Of a stretch of DNA of 64,000 nucleotides, positions 38,039 to 45,169 are shown in pieces. The translations under genes were made by a program, and so were the position numbers. The notes under the pieces were generated by a model, which did no database searches, had not been told where the DNA came from, and saw only the letters and a list, made by a program, of their open reading frames with translations. The stretch spans positions 3,100,001 through 3,164,000 of the forward strand of contig NZ_CP065534.1 in NCBI RefSeq assembly GCF_015999465.1, written 5' to 3'. The DNA is from Lonsdalea populi. GTDB taxonomy: Bacteria; Pseudomonadota; Gammaproteobacteria; Enterobacterales; Enterobacteriaceae. Numbering within the stretch: the stretch's first letter is position 1; every line of letters begins with the position of its first letter.

Positions 38039-38116
38039 ATTGGGCAAAAAGGAGGGACCCAGAGCCACCGCGAAGGTAGCAGAAGGTCCCATAACGGGAG
38101 AAACACTTTGCCCAAT
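38039..38116 (-). other. Leader stem-loop upstream of the 104-aa gene
   Basis: Perfect 10-bp arms ATTGGGCAAA (38039-38048) and TTTGCCCAAT (38107-38116). A second imperfect inverted repeat (TCTAGAGAACCACC with GGTAGTTCTCTAGG) spans 38118-38212. Both lie in the untranslated leader of the transcript from the promoter at 38377. Otherwise 38017-38370 shows no gene. Confidence 0.55.
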
Positions 38117-38370
38117 GAATCTAGAGAACCACCCTAGGTTGCCTAACCGGGGTCTCCCGGCACCTACACAATCCCCATTGTTTTACAGGCGGCAACTTAA
38201 GGTAGTTCTCTAGGCTCATTAGGAAGGTGGGTCATATACTCAGTAGGCATGAGGCTATCCGGGGGACGCCGCTATGGGACGTCGAAGAACCAGATGATGC
38301 CTAATGTCTACGGTGAGAAGTGTCGCGGTGATGAATCCGAGGTGGGATACTGACCAGCTGTGTCGTGGTG

Positions 38371-38396
38371 GTCTCCCTATAGCGGGCCTGATTAAA
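38371..38396 (-). promoter_or_regulatory. T7-class phage promoter (leftward, +1 about 38377)
   Basis: Minus strand TAATCAGGCCCGCTATAGGG followed by AGAC, the best match in the element to a strong T7-type late promoter including the GGGAGA initial transcript. It drives the small-gene, capsid-like and gp16 block. Confidence 0.85.
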
Positions 38397-38422
38397 TGTA
38401 CAGTAGTTTCCTGCTTGACAGT

Positions 38423-39001
38423 TTAGAGGCCTAAGGAAAGCATACAGCGTTTCCGCCAGACACCTTTGAAGCCTTGAGCGTCAGCTTGAGACAGCGAGAG
38501 GTAGCCTCGAAGAACGGACATGTAGAGCTGCTTATTGGTTGTCTTCGGCTGTAGTGCTTTAAGCTGACGATACGCAAAGTCCCTGTCTGCGTTCTCCTCT
38601 GAGTGGGCCTCTAAAGCCTCAGCTTCAGTAAGATGACCATGCTCAACCATCTTATTAGCTACCACGGCGGCAACCTCAGGCATCGCTAGGACGGCCTCAA
38701 AAGCCGCATAGACCATGTCTTCAAAGTCCTCGGAGACCCATGCGGCGTACTTAAGGGTAGCCTGTTTGTCTGCGTAGGTGGTGCTCTCAAGGCCAATCTT
38801 CACGACCTCCATTTTTTGGCGGTCGGACAATCTCTTTGCAGACGCGGTACGCCACCGGTTGGGCTGCTTACTCTTAGGCAGACCCAAAGTCTTCCAGATG
38901 TTCGTCAGGTCCCAGCGACCCTCAGCGTCCGAGGTGAACTTATGGCCCTCAATGATAATCGTATAGAAGGCGTTAGGATTGGTGTTAGTAGAATTATTCA
39001 T
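38423..39001 (-). CDS. KilA-N-domain protein (192 aa)
   Basis: N-terminal KilA-N-like domain: WDLTNIWKTLGLPKSKQPNRW (residues about 30-51) and TYADKQATLKYAAWVSEDFE (about 76-95), the latter matching the conserved phage pattern of TYAH.DIA.EFASWISPEF. The C-terminal part is helical. KilA-N proteins bind nucleic acid in phages and large DNA viruses and often act as regulators or anti-repressors. This is the first gene after the T7-class promoter at 39218 and a long leader stem, so it would be expressed early after helper RNA polymerase appears. It could control satellite gene expression or interfere with the helper. Confidence 0.75.
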   Translation of the reverse strand: MNNSTNTNPNAFYTIIIEGHKFTSDAEGRWDLTNIWKTLGLPKSKQPNRWRTASAKRLSDRQKMEVVKIGLESTTYADKQATLKYAAWVSEDFEDMVYAAFEAVLAMPEVAAVVANKMVEHGHLTEAEALEAHSEENADRDFAYRQLKALQPKTTNKQLYMSVLRGYLSLSQADAQGFKGVWRKRCMLSLGL

Positions 39002-39023
39002 GTTGTGTTTTCCTTTTAAATGG

Positions 39024-39094
39024 GCACCCTAAGTCACACCCCTCAGGCCACACAAAGGCCCCACAACAAAGGGAAACCTGAAGGCAAAGGGTGC
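39024..39094 (-). other. Leader stem-loop upstream of the KilA-N gene
   Basis: Arms GCACCCT (39024-39030) and AGGGTGC (39088-39094), with an inner pair CCTCAGG / CCTGAAGG carrying one bulge. Same architecture as the stems at 35552 and 38039, always just upstream of a satellite gene. Confidence 0.5.
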
Positions 39095-39212
39095 ACATTT
39101 AGAATGACTTTGTGATTGAATGAAACTGTGTCTGTGTGATGACACGGTGCAGATGGTCATGAGGTATTCGGAAGGATGACTGTGTGAGTGTCCGATGTGA
39201 TTAGCATCACCG

Positions 39213-39237
39213 TCTTCCTATAGCGGGCCTTATTGGG
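39213..39237 (-). promoter_or_regulatory. T7-class phage promoter (leftward, +1 about 39218)
   Basis: Minus strand ATAAGGCCCGCTATAGGA followed by AGAC. Same core as the promoters at 30674, 38377 and 40112. It lies between terminal module R and the first internal gene, the position of phiOL in T7. Confidence 0.78.
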
Positions 39238-39296
39238 AATAAGTAATGCTAATGATGGAGGAGAGCCATTATCATTAGGTTGCCACCTAAGGGTAT

Positions 39297-39319
39297 CCAC
39301 TTTTCATTTTCGAAAGTGG
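39297..39319. other. Hairpin CCACTTT/AAAGTGG in the satellite control region
   Basis: Perfect 7-bp arms around a 9-nt loop, upstream of the promoter at 39218. Role unknown; within the 1.2-kb non-coding block 39002-40208. Confidence 0.4.
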
Positions 39320-39496
39320 TTCCGCAGGGTCTGTAGTGACCTAATGTGACCATAAGCCAGTAGCTAGCTAACGCTACGCCTGCTAACAATAGGGTAGGAC
39401 CAAGAGACCCTCAGATGCGGAACGGCACCCGAAGACTACCTGAGACACCCGAAGACTACCGAGCTTCTCGCTTAGGTGTGGGCAGATAGTGGAGCT

Positions 39497-39743
39497 TGGA
39501 GTTGACCTAAAGGTGGAGAGCTGGCTATCGGTGACCTTAGAGGTGGAGGGTTGACCCAGAGATGGGATGATTATTAATCTATATCAATCCCAATACTCAT
39601 AGGTCTTAGAGTGGTCTTAAGAATTATGTGTCTCTAAGAATTACTCTAAGGTCTAAAGATTACTTAAAGTATAAAAGACTAATTAAAGATTAATTAATGA
39701 TTACTAGAGATAACTCTTAGTTCTCTTCAGTTACCTTAAGGTT
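39497..39743. repeat. Short-repeat and AT-rich array, right end of satellite (candidate origin)
   Basis: Holds tandem-like units GTTGACCTAAAGGTGGA, GTGACCTTAGAGGTGGA and GTTGACCCAGAG (39501-39560), one exact CCTAAAG (39506-39512), then AT-rich DNA rich in CTTAAG, CTAAAG and TTAAAG. It lies downstream of the T7-class promoter at 40112. In T7, promoters followed by AT-rich DNA serve as replication origins. The origin role is inference. Confidence 0.5.
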
Positions 39744-39929
39744 AACCCATCCAGTACCCGAAGCCTCCCTATATGTGAAATATAGAGATACTTACATGCT
39801 GTAGCTTTTCTTCAGGCCCATCACCCCCTGAAGCGCTTAGTCGGCCGTATGTCCCTGTGAGTTCGCTTAAAGCTGTTGCCTTAAGCTATCACTAGGTTTG
39901 AGTGCATACGGTTCGCTGTTAGTTGAAAG
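39744..39929. repeat. Terminal module copy R (48-bp perfect direct repeat plus flanks)
   Basis: AACCCATCCAGT (39744-39755), 41 divergent bases, the 48-bp block at 39797-39844 identical to 30248-30295, then a hairpin with CCGTATG/CATACGG arms (39845-39851 and 39904-39910), then TTCGCTGTTAGTTGAAAG (39912-39929). The order and the 41-bp spacing match copy L, while the hairpin sequence differs, suggesting selection on structure. Confidence 0.9.
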
Positions 39930-40103
39930 TTAAGAGTTAAGTCTCGAGGTCTCCACCTTGAGTTAACGTGCATATGTAGGGCGTAGCGTTAGCTAGGCAC
40001 CGCTAGCGCGGCTCGCTACTGGGCGACTCCCCGTAACCTTGAAGGCGTACCGAGAGTCTGAATGTTGATTGATATGAGATTAGTGAACGGATAGAGGTGG
40101 TAG

Positions 40104-40130
40104 TCCTCCCCCTATAGTGGGCCTTATTGA
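40104..40130 (-). promoter_or_regulatory. T7-class phage promoter (leftward, +1 about 40112)
   Basis: Minus strand ATAAGGCCCACTATAGGG followed by GGAG, nearly identical to the promoter at 30674. It fires away from the integrase into the terminal module and AT-rich array. No gene follows for about 1.1 kb, so a replication-priming role like that of T7 origin promoters is plausible. Confidence 0.82.
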
Positions 40131-40208
40131 TTGGAATAACCAGAGGTGTCCTTTAGAACTAAAGGATATAGCAAGAGAGACACCAAGAGAGAGACACCAA
40201 TAAAATAT

Positions 40209-41816
40209 TTATGGGCCCCTCCCTATAGCGGTAGCCAATACACCGCTCAGCTTATCCACCTCGACCTCCTTCGCATAGCGGTCATAAGTAATCGACCCAG
40301 AACTATGTCCCAGTATCGCCTGAGCGTAGGCCAATTCGATGCCATGTTGTTTTAACTGAGTGGCTACCGTATGCCTGAACGAATGGAACGCTAAACCGTC
40401 CCGCTCAGTAATCACCTTGGGTAACAACGTTCTGTTAAACCATTTACTCACCTGCTCGCCGTAACCGTTCTTCATGAGTCGAAGGCCATCAAACACCATA
40501 GCATCATCACCATCAGCGCCTCTACGAGCCTCTACAAGCGCCTTAAAGTCAGCCAATACAAAACCATAGGCTCCATCAACCAAAGGCACACAGCGATCAC
40601 TGTGAGCGTTCTTGATGCTCTTACCCGACAGGCTGCTATCATCTTCATTGATATGGATATAGACGGTCCCAGCCTCAGTGGTCCTAACGTCTTTGACCTG
40701 AAGTTGAGCCACCTCATTAAGCCGCGCTCCAGTGGTAGCAGCTAAAGCGGTAACGTAGTAGTGAAAGGGCTTACCAAAGGGATTCAGAGAATACTCCTTA
40801 GCGGCGATCAGTAGTTGCCTCACCTGCTCCGTAGAGAAGGCGTTACGGGCCTCAGAGGCTTTACGCTGGGGAACCTTCAGTTCCAGCCCCTCAGTCATAT
40901 TCTTTTTAATCAGGTCATTACGGACAGCCCACTTAAAGACTGCTGCCATTTTGATGAGATACTTGTTATTGATGGTGACAACATCCAGACAATCTGTCTT
41001 ATCATCACGGTTCAGTAGGTCAATCAACGTGGCATCCTTAAAGCGCTGCTTACGGTTCTTAGGTAGCTTCTGGAGCACATCACGAACCCTTAGCATGTCA
41101 ACACGCGTTATCACATTAGCATCACCATTAAGACCGAGATGGTCGAAGACTTCGAGTAATGCAGTATGAGCCGCTTTGTTTTCCCTTAAGGTGGCAGGCT
41201 TCCAGTTCTGTGAATTTTCCGCTTCGTATTGCTCAAAAAGGCTCGCTACGGTGACACAGGGTTTAACTTCCGGGGCACTAACAGATAGGGACACAGATGC
41301 CTGACCGTTTAACCTATCAATATCATTAAATTCATCGATGTAATCTATAAGAGGCTTACTGTCTCCCGCTTCGATACGCCGCATGCAGGCCCTGATAACT
41401 CCCAAGGCCTCATGAATGTAGCGGTGCTGGTCAATACTAAGCGGTTCACTCGCCAAGGCATCCGTAAGGTTCTCACCGAGTTCTCCGTACTGGTCACGAT
41501 ACAGGTCTCTCATGTCCGACTCAAAGAGGTCTGAACGCCCGGTGGACAATTCCCACTCAGCGATATCCCTAAGGTGCTCACGCATCTCCCCATAGGAGGC
41601 ATCGGGTCTATCTGCTTGTATTGCCTTAAGTGCTGCCTTGATATGTCGTGAGTTAGCCATAGCGGTACGCCGGTCCTTAGTCCGTAATGATACAGACGTA
41701 AGTTTATAACGTTTATGTTGTGGAAGCGAAGCCGGGAAGCGTCCTACGGCCTTCATCCTAAGACGGATATAGAAGACGCCATTACGCTGATAAAGGTAGG
41801 TTCTTGAATTGAGCAT
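40209..41816 (-). CDS. Tyrosine site-specific integrase of the satellite (535 aa)
   Basis: Phage-type tyrosine recombinase. The catalytic domain shows the first Arg in TTGARLNEVAQLQ, the HxxR box in FHSFRHTVATQL, and the final His and nucleophile Tyr in ILGHSSGSITYDRY. The N-terminal 60 residues (TYLYQRNGVFYIRLR...) look like the DUF6538/SAM-like arm of phage integrases. It lies 135 bp from the glyU attachment site and is transcribed inward. The protein should catalyse integration and, with an excisionase not identified here, excision at the 23-bp core. The last codons overlap a weak T7-class promoter match. Confidence 0.92.
   Translation of the reverse strand: MLNSRTYLYQRNGVFYIRLRMKAVGRFPASLPQHKRYKLTSVSLRTKDRRTAMANSRHIKAALKAIQADRPDASYGEMREHLRDIAEWELSTGRSDLFESDMRDLYRDQYGELGENLTDALASEPLSIDQHRYIHEALGVIRACMRRIEAGDSKPLIDYIDEFNDIDRLNGQASVSLSVSAPEVKPCVTVASLFEQYEAENSQNWKPATLRENKAAHTALLEVFDHLGLNGDANVITRVDMLRVRDVLQKLPKNRKQRFKDATLIDLLNRDDKTDCLDVVTINNKYLIKMAAVFKWAVRNDLIKKNMTEGLELKVPQRKASEARNAFSTEQVRQLLIAAKEYSLNPFGKPFHYYVTALAATTGARLNEVAQLQVKDVRTTEAGTVYIHINEDDSSLSGKSIKNAHSDRCVPLVDGAYGFVLADFKALVEARRGADGDDAMVFDGLRLMKNGYGEQVSKWFNRTLLPKVITERDGLAFHSFRHTVATQLKQHGIELAYAQAILGHSSGSITYDRYAKEVEVDKLSGVLATAIGRGP
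40218..40243 (-). promoter_or_regulatory. Weak T7-class promoter match inside the integrase 3' end (+1 about 40223)
   Basis: Minus strand TTGGCTACCGCTATAGGG followed by AGGGG. The initiation half is a good match and the upstream recognition half is degenerate. It overlaps the last codons of the integrase and lies 110 bp upstream of the stronger promoter at 40112. Confidence 0.45.
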
Positions 41817-41853
41817 GTACTGAGGCCTTAGGTCTGCTCACTACTTCAACAAA

Positions 41854-41877
41854 GTTGGTCACAGTGTTGGTCACAGT
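41854..41877. repeat. Tandem 12-bp repeat GTTGGTCACAGT x2
   Basis: Two perfect abutting copies between the integrase start and attR. Tandem 10-14-bp repeats beside att cores are commonly arm-type integrase sites or repressor operators. Confidence 0.55.
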
Positions 41878-41950
41878 GAGTAAAACTATCAGGAGGCTTT
41901 AAGCCATATCCCTTAGGATTCAGTAAGTTGGAGTACTTTAAGAAAGGCTA

Positions 41951-41973
41951 TGGAGCGGGCGAAGGGAATCGAA
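41951..41973. repeat. attR, 23-bp direct repeat within glyU
   Basis: Identical to 29465-29487. It covers the T-loop, the acceptor 3' strand and CCA of the tRNA, so integration rebuilds an intact tRNA gene. Confidence 0.92.
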
Positions 41974-42024
41974 CCCTCGTATAGAGCTTGGGAAGCTCTC
42001 GTTCTGCCATTGAACTACGCCCGC
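41951..42024 (-). tRNA. glyU: tRNA-Gly (CCC anticodon)
   Basis: 74 nt with encoded CCA. The acceptor stem GCGGGCG pairs with CGCCCGC, the anticodon loop is TTCCCAA, and the T-arm GGTTCGATTCC is intact. It appears identical or nearly identical to E. coli glyU. It serves as integration site for the satellite, and the accessory DNA to its left suggests a long-standing insertion hot spot. Confidence 0.95.
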
Positions 42025-42285
42025 ACGGAGAAGTGCCCGCATTATAGCGCCATCTGTTTGCCGGGCAAGATAAAAACCCGTCAAACTGCCTGCGTTTTAA
42101 GCAATTAAATTTGCTGGAGAAGAATCGGCGATATCACGGCTTGCGTCAAATATTTGGCAAGCAGGCCGATATTTCCCTTTATTTCCTCTTCCTCGATAAC
42201 AGGGGCACACGCATTCCGCCTGAACGCTAGCCCGCTCGCAGTAACACACCACACCAACGCCCCCAAAAGTTTACGCAGAGCCCAG
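42025..42285. other. Intergenic region between glyU and the lysS terminator
   Basis: No supported gene. It should contain the glyU promoter on the minus strand (upstream of 42024). The GC-rich character returns here after the satellite. Confidence 0.5.
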
Positions 42286-42314
42286 AAAAGAAAAACCCCA
42301 CGCAAGGCGTGGGG
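42286..42314 (-). terminator. Rho-independent terminator of the prfB-lysS operon
   Basis: On the minus strand CCCCACGC-CTT-GCGTGGGG followed by TTTTTC, about 68 bases past the lysS stop. Confidence 0.9.
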
Positions 42315-42381
42315 CTAAAACATTCAGAACGGCACGGTATTCCTCTGATGGCGGCCTCATGCAATGAGGACATCACCGTCA

Positions 42382-43899
42382 TTACTTCTGCGGGCGCATG
42401 GCCGGGAACAGAATAACGTCGCGGATGGTGTGGCTGTTGGTGAACAGCATCACCATACGGTCGATACCGATGCCCAGACCTGCCGTCGGCGGCATGCCGT
42501 GCTCCAGCGCGGTGACATAGTCTTCGTCATAGAACATCGCCTCGTCGTCGCCGGCATCCTTCGCGCTGACCTGCTGAGAGAAACGCTCGGCCTGATCTTC
42601 CGCATCGTTCAGCTCGGAGAAGCCGTTGCCGATCTCACGGCCGCCGATAAAGAATTCAAAGCGATCGGTGATCTCCGGATTTTCGTCGTTACGGCGCGCC
42701 AGCGGCGACACTTCCGCCGGATATTCGGTGATGAAGGTCGGCTGGATCAGGTTGCTTTCCGCCGTTTCTTCGAAGATCTCGGTCACAATTCGGCCCAGAC
42801 CCCAGCTTTTCTCGATCTTGATGTCCAGAGACTGCGCAATCGCCGTGGCTTTTTCCAGATCGTCCAAATCCGCCACGTTGGTTTCAGGGCGGTATTTGCA
42901 GATAGCTTCGCGCATCGTCAGCTTCTCGAACGGCTTGCCGAAGTCAAATGTCTGGTCGCCGTATTCCACCGTGGTGGTGCCCAACACGTCCTGCGTCAGC
43001 CTGCGGAACAGCGTTTCGGTCAGCACAATCAGGTCTTTATAGTCGGCATACGCCATATAAAGCTCCATCATGGTGAATTCGGGATTATGACGCGGTGAGA
43101 TGCCTTCGTTACGGAAGTTGCGGTTGATTTCGAAGACGCGTTCAAAGCCGCCGACCACCAGACGCTTCAGGTACAGCTCCGGCGCGATACGCAGATACAT
43201 ATCGATATCCAGCGCGTTGTGATGCGTGATAAACGGACGCGCGGAGGCGCCCCCCGGGATCACCTGCATCATCGGCGTTTCCACTTCCATAAACCCGTTT
43301 TCGACCATGAAATTGCGGATAGCCAACATCACCCTGGAACGGATGCGGAACGTATTGCGGGATTCGTCATTGGCGATCAGGTCCAGATAGCGCTGACGGT
43401 AACGCGTTTCCTGATCGGCCAGACCGTGGAATTTATCCGGCAGCGGGCGCAGCGACTTGGTCAACAAACGCAGTTCAGTACAGTGAATGGACAGCTCGCC
43501 GGTCTTGGTTTTAAACAGTTTACCGCGCGCCCCCAGGATATCGCCCAGGTCCCACTTTTTGAACTGCGTGTTGTAAACGCCTTCCGGCAGGTCATCACGG
43601 GAAACGTACAGCTGAATGCGGCCGCCCACGTCCTGCAGCGTCACAAAAGAGGCTTTGCCCATGATACGGCGGGTCATCATGCGCCCGGCGACGGTCACTT
43701 CCAGACCCAGCGGCTCCAGCTCTTCGTTATCTTTATCATCGTAGCTGGCGTGCAGCCGATCGGAGGTCGTATCGCGACGAAAATCGTTCGGGAAGGCCAC
43801 GCCGGTTTCACGCAGAGCGGACAGCTTTTCGCGACGCGCCTTGAGTTCGTTATTAAGATCCTGCGCCTGTTCGGCACCCTGAGATTGTGGTTCAGACAT
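42382..43899 (-). CDS. lysS: Lysyl-tRNA synthetase, class II (505 aa)
   Basis: Charges tRNA-Lys with lysine in the cytoplasm. The N-terminal OB-fold anticodon domain spans about residues 60-170 ([18 protein letters not shown]). The class II core follows, with motif 2 in [25 protein letters not shown] and motif 3 in [13 protein letters not shown] near the C-terminus. Length equals that of E. coli LysS. It lies 9 bp downstream of prfB, the standard enterobacterial operon, and is followed by a strong terminator. Confidence 0.98.
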   Translation of the reverse strand: MSEPQSQGAEQAQDLNNELKARREKLSALRETGVAFPNDFRRDTTSDRLHASYDDKDNEELEPLGLEVTVAGRMMTRRIMGKASFVTLQDVGGRIQLYVSRDDLPEGVYNTQFKKWDLGDILGARGKLFKTKTGELSIHCTELRLLTKSLRPLPDKFHGLADQETRYRQRYLDLIANDESRNTFRIRSRVMLAIRNFMVENGFMEVETPMMQVIPGGASARPFITHHNALDIDMYLRIAPELYLKRLVVGGFERVFEINRNFRNEGISPRHNPEFTMMELYMAYADYKDLIVLTETLFRRLTQDVLGTTTVEYGDQTFDFGKPFEKLTMREAICKYRPETNVADLDDLEKATAIAQSLDIKIEKSWGLGRIVTEIFEETAESNLIQPTFITEYPAEVSPLARRNDENPEITDRFEFFIGGREIGNGFSELNDAEDQAERFSQQVSAKDAGDDEAMFYDEDYVTALEHGMPPTAGLGIGIDRMVMLFTNSHTIRDVILFPAMRPQK

Positions 43900-43908
43900 G
43901 TGGATTCC

Positions 43909-45007
43909 TTATAGCCCCGCTTTTAAACTTGCTTCAATAAATTTGTCCAGATCGCCGTCGAGCACCGCCTGGGTGTTGCGTGTTTCCACCCCGGTACGCA
44001 GGTCTTTGATGCGCGAATCATCCAGCACATAAGAACGGATCTGGCTTCCCCAGCCAATGTCGGACTTGTTGTCTTCCAGCGCCTGTTTTTCAGCATTTTT
44101 CTTTTGCATCTCAAACTCGTACAGCTTGGCTTTCAGCTGTTTCATCGCCTGATCTTTGTTTTTATGCTGCGAACGGTCGTTCTGACACTGGGTAACGATG
44201 TTGGTTGGTATATGGGTAATACGCACCGCAGACTCGGTTCGGTTAACGTGCTGACCGCCGGCGCCGGAGGCGCGATAAACGTCGATACGCAGGTCGGCCG
44301 GATTGATTTCGATATCGATATCGTCATCCACTTCGGGATAGACGAAAGCCGAGCTAAAGGAGGTGTGACGACGGCCGCCGGAGTCGAACGGGCTTTTGCG
44401 CACCAGACGATGCACGCCGGTTTCCGTCCGCAGCCAGCCGAAGGCGTAATGGCCGATGATTTTGATAGTGGCGGATTTGATCCCGGCCACTTCTCCGTCG
44501 GACTCTTCAATCACTTCGGTTTTAAAGCCCTTGGCTTCCGCCCAGCGCAGGTACATACGCACCAGCATGCTGGCCCAGTCCTGCGCTTCCGTACCGCCGG
44601 AACCCGCCTGAATGTCGAGATAGCAGTCCGCGCTGTCGTACTCGCCGGAGAACATACGGCGGAATTCGAGCTGGCCGAGTTTATTTTCCAGTCCGTCGAG
44701 TTCAGCGCAGGTTTCGTTAAAGGTGTCTTCGTCGTCTTCTTCCACCGCCAGTTCCAGCAGGCCGGAGACATCTTCCAGCCCCTGCGTCATTTGGTCGATG
44801 GTATCGACGATCGCTTCCAGAGAGGAGCGTTCTTTACCCAGCGCCTGAGCGCGTTCAGGCTCGTTCCAAACGTCCGGCTGTTCCAGCTCGGCGTTTACTT
44901 CTTCGAGGCGTTCTTTCTTGGCATCGTAGTCAAAGATACCCCCTCAGAACCACTGTCCGTTCAGACAGGTCCTGAATTCGGTTTTTTACCGGATTAATTT
45001 CAAACAT
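43909..45007 (-). CDS. prfB: Peptide chain release factor 2, with programmed +1 frameshift (365 aa)
   Basis: Recognises UAA and UGA and triggers peptide release. Codons 1-25 (45007-44933) run into an in-frame UGA at 44932-44930 within AGGGGGTATCTTTGAC, the classic internal Shine-Dalgarno plus CUU-UGA slippery site. Translation resumes in +1 at 44931 and continues to 43909, giving 365 aa, the normal RF2 length. The SPF-type anticodon tripeptide is in [14 protein letters not shown] and the GGQ catalytic motif in [15 protein letters not shown]. The frameshift makes expression autoregulatory: low RF2 favours shifting. It is co-transcribed with lysS. Confidence 0.98.
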
Positions 45008-45169
45008 GATGGTTAAGATCTTTTGTTGGTCAAAGGGACGACGTGTATTCAAACGGCGAATTGTAACGGATCCACGTCGGGGTTTATAGCGATCCGTTCA
45101 GTTTTTACCGGCGGACGCGCACGACGAAAAGGCGTCGCCGCGCCCGCCGGATTCAGGCAAAAGCTCACG

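Larger units (their letters stand above)
29465..41973. mobile_element. Integrated satellite-like element of a T7-like phage, inserted at glyU (12.5 kb)
   Basis: Bounded by 23-bp direct repeats derived from the 3' end of tRNA-Gly(CCC), one unit being 12,486 bp. Contents in transcription order (right to left): integrase, T7-class promoters, terminal-module copy R, KilA-N gene, small genes, capsid-like gene, gp16 homologue (broken), small genes, terminal-module copy L, T7-terminal-repeat-like DNA. All genes point left and all good T7-class promoters fire left. No RNA or DNA polymerase, primase/helicase, terminase, portal, tail or lysis gene is recognisable, so it cannot be an autonomous phage and cannot use its own promoters without a helper RNA polymerase. 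It is either a phage satellite or a deletion derivative of a temperate T7-like phage; the paired terminal modules favour a packaged satellite. Confidence 0.85.
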
